Below, piece after piece: positions 58,501-64,000 of a DNA stretch of 64,000 nt. Location of the stretch: contig NZ_CANMUA010000002.1 in assembly GCF_947500995.1 (NCBI RefSeq), positions 186,001-250,000 on the forward strand. Direction: 5' to 3'. Positions within the stretch are counted from its first letter, which is position 1. Each line of letters begins with the position of its first letter. A program made the translations under genes and the position numbers. This stretch comes from an uncultured Serinicoccus sp. GTDB taxonomy: Bacteria > Actinomycetota > Actinomycetes > Actinomycetales > Dermatophilaceae. The notes under the pieces were generated by a model, which worked only from the letters and a program-made list of their open reading frames with translations, had not been told where the DNA came from and searched no databases.

Positions 58501-58659
58501 AACCGGACGGTGGCGCTGTTGGACCTGCTGGCCGACGTCGCACGCGAGCGTCAGGTCATCCTGTTCTCGCAGGAGTCCGGGGTGCTGGAGTGGGCTCAGG
58601 TGCGGCTTGACGAGGGGGCCGGGGACCGACTCGTCGCTCTCAATGCTTCGGCATCGTGA
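55570..58659 (+). CDS. SMC-like ATPase with central membrane helices (YhaN/SbcC-like)
   Basis: 1029 residues. Starts MKFDSITADAFGPFKGAELE; Walker A is GLNESGKS at residues 30-37. Long coiled coils run about 200-480 and 570-900. In the middle, about 488-535, lie two hydrophobic helices (WQLVVGALLTLLGLVVLVV and GVVLLVLGLALVGWGFVVR) plus a Pro-rich stretch, as in YhaN-type proteins. The C-terminal half has the signature SQGTTEQTYLLLRLALVEHL and Walker B MPLVLDDVTVQCD. The hinge is therefore membrane-inserted, with ATPase heads in the cytoplasm. ATG 55570 overlaps the SbcD-like stop (ATGA). Likely acts with that protein on DNA ends or invading DNA. Confidence 0.85.
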   Translation: MKFDSITADAFGPFKGAELEVGPGLTVVHGLNESGKSSWAAALYASLAGRRRSRGRGTKEDAQFRARHKPWNGTRWQVTAKITTDDGARLAVAQNLQQGSTRVIDLETSRTLTPRELQERFDIPPSTGDDIDVGQLFGLSRGTLRATTFVPQAEVLRVLEQADELQQFLQRAASSQTVDVTAHQVIERLRDELSTRVGSLSIGQRPLRATTSQLQVASEEAYRLRTARDELRQVAAELARQLEDEGRARAELTALETLEGWAELDALENRAARVGAFENELAELGTVPDAAPPELRERVHAARTAYLTLGEVPPAPEGPGTSEFEQQLAKLPHAPTGDTTPDPQVRQLWESLRQGVSALDSQTDAGTEGDEVKVPDAGSDELRRYADRLRIPRPAWDPADDEQEARLRDEHEGARSRYAVELRTWTEISEGYERAMADYRQARADYEERLKDYQARLESHREEAAAWESAQRTRAELRAQERSARGGGTWQLVVGALLTLLGLVVLVVEPVTGVVLLVLGLALVGWGFVVRAKGRRAPTSERPEPETERPTPPSPPDPPNPPEMTHPGPRPGEPLLPPRVDDIVARRARWTDQAAAFDAAREELLGELRTRGLPVDPEELQGLGRGVDEREGARRAAEERRLSADALRQRVEQTAGRLLAALGERGEEVSRVAGPEAADHAYRRYEQGCQERAALAREAGRRVDLESALAARRSEEAAHQAAVARRETTRSALLALFAELGQDHGEDPDGAAAQLGGWLARQQDADQGLARRDRMQSLRDQLLDGGTLDELTTGADELRTRLGRRPERPVPPDLDQALAEAGRRVEDAATRRATTEGRLRTLRSEEQDLASALEQEARRRRELASVEELKATLELAVEHLDAAQGETHRSLAPVLESAMRPRIPLVTGGRYRDARVDPEELTVELQERTGSWRNATYLSQGTTEQTYLLLRLALVEHLDTRETMPLVLDDVTVQCDRNRTVALLDLLADVARERQVILFSQESGVLEWAQVRLDEGAGDRLVALNASAS

Positions 58660-58728
58660 CACGCCAGTCCACCGTCCCGTCTTGCCGCGGTCTGTGTACG
58701 GTGCCTTGAGACACTGAAGGAGGGGCCA

Positions 58729-59043
58729 GTGACGGCACGCCGTGACCTGGACGGCCTACGGGCACCTGGTCGCTCCAAACTTTCACGGTCGTCGTCGCGG
58801 GGCTGTGGACTACCACACTCCGCCGACTTGCGGAGCAGCTCGCCGCACCTCAGTGCGCGTACGCAGGACGAGCTGAACCGGACCGTACAGCGAGCCGCTG
58901 TGGTCGTCGGTGTCCTTGGCCTCGCCTGCTCGCGGCCCCACTCTTGTCGAGCCGAGCCTCCAGCTGTTTCTCTGGTCCACCATCGCGGGTCTCGCATCCA
59001 TGAAGGTCGCCCTCTCGTGCTGGCATGGATCCACCGACGGTGA
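58729..59043 (+). pseudogene. Possible decayed small membrane-protein gene
   Basis: A good ribosome site (AAGGAGGGG) leads to a GTG at 58731. The continuous frame gives Arg/Ser-rich, unnatural protein, but natural-looking hydrophobic pieces appear in different frames: TFTVVVAGLWTTTLRRLAEQ, then RTVQRAAVVVGVLGLA, then LQLFLWSTIAGLASMKVALS. This fits a two- or three-helix membrane protein broken by frameshifts, but chance is possible. The rest of the 410-base gap (58660-59069) shows nothing else. Confidence 0.3.
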
Positions 59044-59069
59044 GCACGTTGCCGAGAGCAAATGCGCTT

Positions 59070-60722
59070 TCACCCCGACGACGGCAAGGTCCGTCCCGGG
59101 TCGCTACGCATCAGGTCGATCAGAGCTTGACACATCTCAGCCGAGGCGCCTGAGTCCTCGATCCTCTCGATCTGGTCGAGTTGCTTGCGTGCAGAGACCC
59201 ACGCGGACTTCCCCGACGAGGTGAGCAACCCGTCACCCCCCACGATGTCCCACACACCCACGGGAGGCGCGGGAATCACTCTTCGTCCCGAGTCGCCGGC
59301 CATGACCCTCCTACGGCCGGTCTTGGCCACTTTGAGCAGGAGGGTGAACGGACGGGTGTAGTCGTCATTCCTGACCCCCGAGTACCCCAGCACCTCGGTG
59401 GTGTAGGACGAGGTGACCGATAGTGATTCGTGCGTGTCCAAGTATGTCTCTATCGCAGCGCCGAGCCGCTCGATAGCCTCTACGTCGAACTCGTAGCGAA
59501 TCTGTTGCTTCGTGAAGACTTGTCTCAGCGAATCCACGTAGCCAGGGAGATTTTCTCGCACGTGATCTGCGATGCTCCTGCCCAGAAGTTGAGAGACCTT
59601 TCGTGGCTCAGCCTTGACTTCCAAGACTGCCTCGAAGTGCTGCATCGCACCCAAAGGCATCCAGTGCTGGTTCTCCGCCAGGACGATCGAGTGGGATTGC
59701 AGGACGTTCGAGGCAAACCTCTTCGATCGCCCGATCTCTACGCTGACCGCAGCCGGCAAGAGATCGAGACGGATCGGCGACCTGAGGGATGCTGTCCCGG
59801 ATTGCGCCCGTTCGGAAATCCCGAGGACCGCGTTGACGTCGAACCGGAAGGTCGGAACCTTGTGCGAGGTATGCAGGGACACCAGTGATCCCCGCGCGTA
59901 GATGTCCCGCAGGTCGCGCTCGAGCGGGTCCACCGGTCGGACCGCGAGAATGCTGGCCCGCGCACCGGCAGGTGCGGCCTGGGCGGCACCGGATGGCTCC
60001 TTCTGAAGATCGACGGACATCCCCGGGACCTTGATGGGGAACAGCGCCCAAGGCGCCGGATCGGCCCCGGCGATCATCGGACGGTCTCGTTCGTCGTCGA
60101 CGTCGAGAATCGTCCCGTCGCCCTCCGGCTGAAGGTCGTGCCCTGCCTGCACACCGTCGACGAAGAGGCGCCATCGGGTCGCGATCTTGGCGACGACCTC
60201 GGGGTCAGCCCTCTCGAACACCGGCTGCTCCAACTCTTGAATGCGCTCCAGCTCGGTCGAGAGCTCCCACACCCGCATGAACCACTCGTCAACCGACGCC
60301 GCTACGTCCTGGTCAACACCCATGAGCGCCGTGAAGTCCAGGAGGGACTGCGATGTTCCAGATCGCGCGATCACCAGGGAGTAGGCCTCGTGAGACGTCC
60401 TCTCTGACACCAGAGCCACGCTCGGGAACCGGTGGTCGCCCCAGGTCGCCGCCAGAACGCGTACGCCGGATCCGTCCGCGTGAGCCAACGCCTCGGCCAT
60501 GGCGAGCGCAGTCTCGAGCCCTCGACCGAACGCACTCCTCAGGACGAGCACGACCTGGAGCCGAGTACCCCTGAGCAGGTGGACGAGGTCGTGCTCGTGC
60601 ACGTCCTCCGCGTCCAGGACGGCGATGCCCTTTCCCGCACTGCCGAGAGCATCGCGCAAGGCCCGGGAGGCCCCGCCGGTCGCGCCCTCGTCGGTGTCGC
60701 TGATGAACTCTGTGCTGCCCAC
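59070..60722 (-). CDS. Unrecognised 550-residue protein of the helicase operon
   Basis: From GTG 60722, six bases after the UvrD-like gene. Not recognised. The N-terminal 130 residues look like an alpha/beta domain (GKGIAVLDAEDVHEHDLVHL, LVLRSAFGRGLETALAMAEA). A helical middle has ELSTELERIQELEQPVFERA; a C-terminal half is mixed, with EAVLEVKAEPRKVSQLLGRS and SSYTTEVLGYSGVRNDDYTR. No Walker, HKD or nuclease motif that I can trust. Codon use is less GC-biased than in flanking genes. Its fixed place behind two nucleic-acid enzymes suggests a component of the same system. Confidence 0.7.
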   Translation of the reverse strand: MGSTEFISDTDEGATGGASRALRDALGSAGKGIAVLDAEDVHEHDLVHLLRGTRLQVVLVLRSAFGRGLETALAMAEALAHADGSGVRVLAATWGDHRFPSVALVSERTSHEAYSLVIARSGTSQSLLDFTALMGVDQDVAASVDEWFMRVWELSTELERIQELEQPVFERADPEVVAKIATRWRLFVDGVQAGHDLQPEGDGTILDVDDERDRPMIAGADPAPWALFPIKVPGMSVDLQKEPSGAAQAAPAGARASILAVRPVDPLERDLRDIYARGSLVSLHTSHKVPTFRFDVNAVLGISERAQSGTASLRSPIRLDLLPAAVSVEIGRSKRFASNVLQSHSIVLAENQHWMPLGAMQHFEAVLEVKAEPRKVSQLLGRSIADHVRENLPGYVDSLRQVFTKQQIRYEFDVEAIERLGAAIETYLDTHESLSVTSSYTTEVLGYSGVRNDDYTRPFTLLLKVAKTGRRRVMAGDSGRRVIPAPPVGVWDIVGGDGLLTSSGKSAWVSARKQLDQIERIEDSGASAEMCQALIDLMRSDPGRTLPSSG

Positions 60723-60728
60723 TGCGTC

Positions 60729-62960
60729 TCAGCCGTCCTTGAGCAGCGAGGACCGCTCACCCGACCACGAGACCGCCAGGACGTCGCGCGCACGGGTGGC
60801 CGCGACATACAGCAGCGACCGTTCGCGCAGCATCGCGTCCTGCAGGTCCGCCTCGCTCGCGTCGTACTCCTTGAGCCCCGCAGGCACGGCACCCTCCCGC
60901 ACCTCGAAGAGCAGCACGCGGGCGAACTCCGTGCCCTTGGCCCGGTGCATCGTCATCACGACCGGCCGCCCGGCCCTGATCGACTCGCGGTCGACGGCAC
61001 GGACCTCGACACCACGCTCGGCCAGCCCGTTGACGACCCGGTCGCGCTGGAAGCGGTCCCGCACGAGCACCGCCACGGTCTCGGGCACCACGTCGGCCTC
61101 CGAGGTCCACGCGCGCACGAGCTCCGCGGCCTCGTCGAGCTCCTCCGACAGCGATGAGCACGGCAGCACCCGTGGCACGGGTCCGGAGCGTGCGGAGCGG
61201 TAGTCGTCGTGCTTCTCCGTCTCTCCCTCGAGGTCGCTGTAGTCGGCGCCGTCGAGGACGCCCATGGCCCAGCGCAGGTTCTGCTGAGTGGTCCGGTAGT
61301 TCAGCGTGAGCCGGCGGGACCGTCCCCGGGTCTCGATGCCGTAGTGCGAGAGGGTGATCTTCTGCCCGTAGATCCTCTGGTGGGAGTCCTCGGCGACGAA
61401 CAGGTCGTCCTCACCCGGCGCGACCAGGGCGCGCAGCAGCTGCCAGCGTGTGGACCCCAGGTCCTGCCCCTCGTCCACCAGCACGTGGTCGTAGGGCCGC
61501 CGCGCGCCGTGCTCCGCCTGCTGGTCCAGGTGTGCCGCCGCTACACTCGCGGCCTCTGCCCAGTCCAGCGTGCCGTGCGCGCGGGAGGCAGCTCGATACC
61601 GCTCCACCACCTCCCACACGGCGGCCCGCTGGCCACGGCTGAGGGAGACACCTCGACCTCGCCGTGGCGCACGGAAATAGGCCGCGGCCGAGGTCACCCG
61701 ACGAGGCAGCACGACGGTCTCGTACTCCGCCTCCATGAACGCCGGGCTCCGGAGGTGCTCGGGGAGGTCGGGCCCCACCGCCGCGATCGCCTCCCGCCAC
61801 GCCTCGGACCCGGTGCGTTGCAGCACGTCCGACGTGTCGGCTCCCAGCACGAGCGCGGCTGCCTCACCGATGTCTCGCCCCGCCTCGACGAGCACCGAAC
61901 GTGCGACGGCATCGACGCCCGCGAGCCGCAACCCCAGCTCGCCCAGACCGCGCACGAGCGGCACCTCCGGGTCGAGCCGACCCATGTCGCGCTCCAGCGC
62001 AGCAGCCAGGTTCGTGGTGAACGTCGTCAGGAGCACCCGCGGCGTGGGTCGCCGTGTGGCCAGCGCCCGCGCCCGGTGCAGCACGACCACCGTCTTGCCG
62101 GTGCCGGCTCCCCCGGTCACCTTCGCCGGTCCCCGGTAGGGCCGGTCGACGAACTGCTGCTGCAGCGGGTGCAGGAAGATTCGCCACGCGGCGAAGTCGC
62201 TGTCCTCCACGACCCGGCGGAGCTCCTCGTCGTCCTCGATCCATGCGAACGACAGCCGCCCGGCCGGATGCTGCAGACCGCGCAGCAGTCGCTCCTCGTC
62301 GCTGCCGCTGGTGTCCACCTCGGCGTCCAGGCCCAGCTTGCTGCGCACCTCCTCGACCGGTGTCCCGGCGCTGAGGTCGATGAGGGCCATCCCCTGCCAT
62401 TCGGCCGGCGCCGCCTCGGCCAGCGTGAGCACGCCCTCTTCGTCGGTGACCGTCATCGCCCTGCCCACGAAGTCCTCGTCCAGTCCGAGCTCGGTGAGCT
62501 GCTCGACGGTGAGCCCGTATGCCGGGAGCAGAGCTGGTGAGGTCGGCTCCGGTGCGGCAGCGGGCGGAGCCGCACGCGCAGCCTCTGACGTGGGGACGAC
62601 CTCTGCCTCAGCCACCGGTGCGGCCGCTGCCGGCTCAATAGTGCGGATCTCGGCGATCCCGGAGATCGGGTTCAGGCGCAGGGAGGTGCGCTCGGCGATC
62701 TTGATGGCCTCGTCGTGCGGCCAGATGCCGTGGAAGACGTAGGTGCTGGTGTCGGCCGTCGTGATCTTGAAGAGCACCGCCCGGTAGCCCTGGTCGACCC
62801 GCCCGGTGCGCACCCGCTCGTCGGCGGCGTTGACGATGGGCTCGATGTGCAGACCGGGTCGGGTGTCGTCCTCCGAGAGTTTCTCGAGGAAGGCGTAGGC
62901 CTTCTTCTTCATGACCGGCTCCAGCGGCCGCTCCTGCTTGGCCATGACGATGGTGGGCAT
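60729..62960 (-). CDS. UvrD/Rep-type helicase with RelE-like N-terminal domain
   Basis: 743 residues from ATG 62960. Residues about 8-95 resemble RelE-superfamily folds attached to some UvrD homologues: KKAYAFLEKLSEDDTRPGLH, GRVDQGYRAVLFKI and TYVFHGIWPHDEAIKIAE. A Pro/Ala linker (about 110-150) precedes the superfamily 1 motor with TGGAGTGKTVVVLHRARALA (Walker A, about 282), VLVDEGQDLGSTRWQLLRAL, RLTLNYRTTQQNLRWAM, VMTMHRAKGTEFARVLLFEV and LLYVAATRARDVLAVSWSG. The start ATG shares one base with the upstream stop (TGATG). Second gene of the leftward operon. Confidence 0.85.
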   Translation of the reverse strand: MPTIVMAKQERPLEPVMKKKAYAFLEKLSEDDTRPGLHIEPIVNAADERVRTGRVDQGYRAVLFKITTADTSTYVFHGIWPHDEAIKIAERTSLRLNPISGIAEIRTIEPAAAAPVAEAEVVPTSEAARAAPPAAAPEPTSPALLPAYGLTVEQLTELGLDEDFVGRAMTVTDEEGVLTLAEAAPAEWQGMALIDLSAGTPVEEVRSKLGLDAEVDTSGSDEERLLRGLQHPAGRLSFAWIEDDEELRRVVEDSDFAAWRIFLHPLQQQFVDRPYRGPAKVTGGAGTGKTVVVLHRARALATRRPTPRVLLTTFTTNLAAALERDMGRLDPEVPLVRGLGELGLRLAGVDAVARSVLVEAGRDIGEAAALVLGADTSDVLQRTGSEAWREAIAAVGPDLPEHLRSPAFMEAEYETVVLPRRVTSAAAYFRAPRRGRGVSLSRGQRAAVWEVVERYRAASRAHGTLDWAEAASVAAAHLDQQAEHGARRPYDHVLVDEGQDLGSTRWQLLRALVAPGEDDLFVAEDSHQRIYGQKITLSHYGIETRGRSRRLTLNYRTTQQNLRWAMGVLDGADYSDLEGETEKHDDYRSARSGPVPRVLPCSSLSEELDEAAELVRAWTSEADVVPETVAVLVRDRFQRDRVVNGLAERGVEVRAVDRESIRAGRPVVMTMHRAKGTEFARVLLFEVREGAVPAGLKEYDASEADLQDAMLRERSLLYVAATRARDVLAVSWSGERSSLLKDG

Positions 62961-64000
62961 CAGCGTCCTTCCGTAGCGGTCAGGGCCGCAGCGATGAGCT
63001 CGGGGTCGGGGGCGAGGACCGTCCATGCGTCGGCGCGCAGGTCGGCCTCCATCTGCGGGTCGGGCTCCAGCAGCACGACGACGCGCTGGTCGGTCCACAC
63101 CAGGTCGGCGGGCAGCCCGCCAGCGAGCTCGACGCCGATCTCTGGCACCGGCACCCGCAGTGCCGCCAGTCGCGTCGCCAGGGCCTTCTCCTGGGAGGTG
63201 AGCTGTTGACCCTCCAGCGCCGCCCACGGCCCGGTGAGCTCCCCCTCGGCGGCTCCGGACCGGGTCGGGGCGGGCTCGCCCTCGAGCTTCTCCACGGCGG
63301 TGCGGGCGGTCACCGCCACATCGGGCAGCGCCGAGGTCACCGCGTTGCCGATGCGCAGCCACTCCTGCCACGACTCCTTGTGGGTGGGGCTGTCCACCGC
63401 TGTGTCACGGTCGTCGAGCATCACGACCGTCTCCACGCCCGTGCCGAGGCGGCTCAGGACGACGAGATGGTCCCGTCGCCAGAGAAGCCCGCCGGCGGCC
63501 CCCTCCACCTCGACACCGTCGAGCAGTGCCGCCGCGGCCTCCGCCAGGGGCCGGTCGGCGGGCAGTCTCAGGGGCTCGGAGTCGGGTGCGAGGACCAGGC
63601 CGAGTGCCCGGCCGAGAGCCGTGCGCGGATCGTTGTCATAGGGCCGCTGCAGCCGACCGAGCAGCATGGACAACGGACCGCCCCGGACCTCGTCGACGGC
63701 GCCCTGGCCGATCCCCGCCCCGACGCCGCCAGCCGGTCGGGCGAGCAGCTCGGCCATCACGTCCTGACGCAGCCAGTCCGGCCCCGGGGTCGACCCCTCG
63801 ACGGGCTGGAGGTCGGCATGTGTCACGGACAGCACCTCGATCCCGTTGTCCCGCAGCGTCGCACGCTTGGCGGCATCGTCCTCGATCCGGTTGTGGGCCG
63901 GGCTCGCGTGGTAGGTCCAGCCGTCGGCGAAGATGGCGACGGGCGCGACATTGGGGTCGTCGGTGCGCAGGACGAAGTCGGGCTTGCACCCGTGCATCAG
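62960..64000 (-). CDS. C-terminal part of a large protein with Vsr/DUF559-like nuclease domain
   Basis: The frame is open to the window edge, so the start is outside. The visible 346 residues begin with a Vsr/DUF559-type PD-(D/E)XK pattern: GCKPDFVLRTDD, VAIFADGWTYHASPAHNRIE and DDAAKRATLRDNGIEVLSVT. Such domains are often at the C-terminus of long DEAD/DUF1998 helicases. The following 280 residues match nothing I know; the end has LVWTDQRVVVLLEPDPQMEA. The stop is coupled to the UvrD-like start. First visible gene of the operon; it may be the main DNA-cutting component. Confidence 0.65.
   Translation of the reverse strand: MMHGCKPDFVLRTDDPNVAPVAIFADGWTYHASPAHNRIEDDAAKRATLRDNGIEVLSVTHADLQPVEGSTPGPDWLRQDVMAELLARPAGGVGAGIGQGAVDEVRGGPLSMLLGRLQRPYDNDPRTALGRALGLVLAPDSEPLRLPADRPLAEAAAALLDGVEVEGAAGGLLWRRDHLVVLSRLGTGVETVVMLDDRDTAVDSPTHKESWQEWLRIGNAVTSALPDVAVTARTAVEKLEGEPAPTRSGAAEGELTGPWAALEGQQLTSQEKALATRLAALRVPVPEIGVELAGGLPADLVWTDQRVVVLLEPDPQMEADLRADAWTVLAPDPELIAAALTATEGR

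Noticed and set aside
51733-58659. Complete DISARM or Wadjet system
   Set aside because: The SNF2 gene resembles DrmD and the ATPase is SMC-like, but no drmA/drmB/methyltransferase or JetA/B/D partner genes are visible.
1-64000. CRISPR array, rRNA or tRNA genes, IS transposases
   Set aside because: None found: the only tandem repeat (27943-28044) has no spacers, and no transposase or structural RNA pattern was seen.

Overview
The window is high-GC (about 70% or more), densely packed DNA with GTG/ATG starts, frequent 1-4 base stop/start overlaps and many apparently leaderless promoters (a TAnnnT box about 7 nt before the start codon). Gene content (ECF sigma/YCII pair, CUT1 ABC transporter without its own ATPase, class F-like sortase, DUF222/13E12 HNH endonuclease, Ohr/OhrR) points to an actinobacterium, probably Micrococcales (Intrasporangiaceae/Ornithinimicrobiaceae type); this is inferred from gene content, not from a search.

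Region by region. 0-3.8 kb: tail of a sortase gene, two glyoxalase/VOC proteins, a small membrane protein and an AtoE-type fatty acid transporter. 3.8-15.9 kb: a peptidoglycan amino-sugar salvage locus built as two divergent, overlapping operons. Leftward: a MurNAc/GlcNAc kinase fused to a MurNAc-6-P etherase (MurK-MurQ), AnmK and NagB. Rightward: a secreted GHL10 hydrolase, a GntR/UTRA regulator, an ABC sugar importer (binding lipoprotein and two permeases), a NagZ-like hexosaminidase and NagA. The shared promoter region carries DasR-like TGGTCTA boxes, and a strong hairpin ends the rightward operon. 15.9-33.2 kb: mostly chromosomal housekeeping and stress genes (serine dehydratase, an ECF42-type sigma factor, a CtlX-like hydrolase, a TrmH methyltransferase, an SNF2 ATPase with helix-hairpin-helix motifs, an SQR-like flavoprotein, OhrR/Ohr, a LuxR regulator). 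Among them is an orphan contractile tail-sheath protein whose C-terminus is a piece of a contractile-injection-system AAA+ ATPase.

34.4-38.3 kb: a compact integrative element (about 3.95 kb) with a large serine integrase, a small ORF, a rolling-circle HUH initiator and a DUF4062 cargo gene. It is inserted inside the HNH motif of a DUF222 endonuclease gene. Both halves of that gene survive outside a shared 9-base core, GGCGTAGTT, so insertion site and frame can be reconstructed exactly. 39.6-51.4 kb: an HtrA-like protease with cysteine repeats, a MetX-like hydrolase, a frameshifted ArsR-like gene before an M23 peptidase, an antitoxin with a ruined VapC toxin, a DUF429-RusA fusion, and a GntR-controlled MhqO-type dioxygenase/hydrolase/maleylacetate reductase operon for (hydro)quinone breakdown.

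51.7-64 kb: a probable defence or DNA-repair island. It holds a RapA/DrmD-like SNF2 helicase divergent from an SbcD-like protein that has lost its metal-binding motifs and a YhaN-like SMC ATPase with membrane helices in its middle. Facing these is an operon of a Vsr/DUF559-like nuclease protein (running off the window), a UvrD helicase with a RelE-like N-terminal domain, and an unrecognised 550-residue protein. This set is the best candidate for an undescribed multi-gene system. A second window-wide signal is the octamer GGTATGCC/GGCATACC, about 25 copies by eye, roughly tenfold above base-composition expectation and absent from the mobile element.
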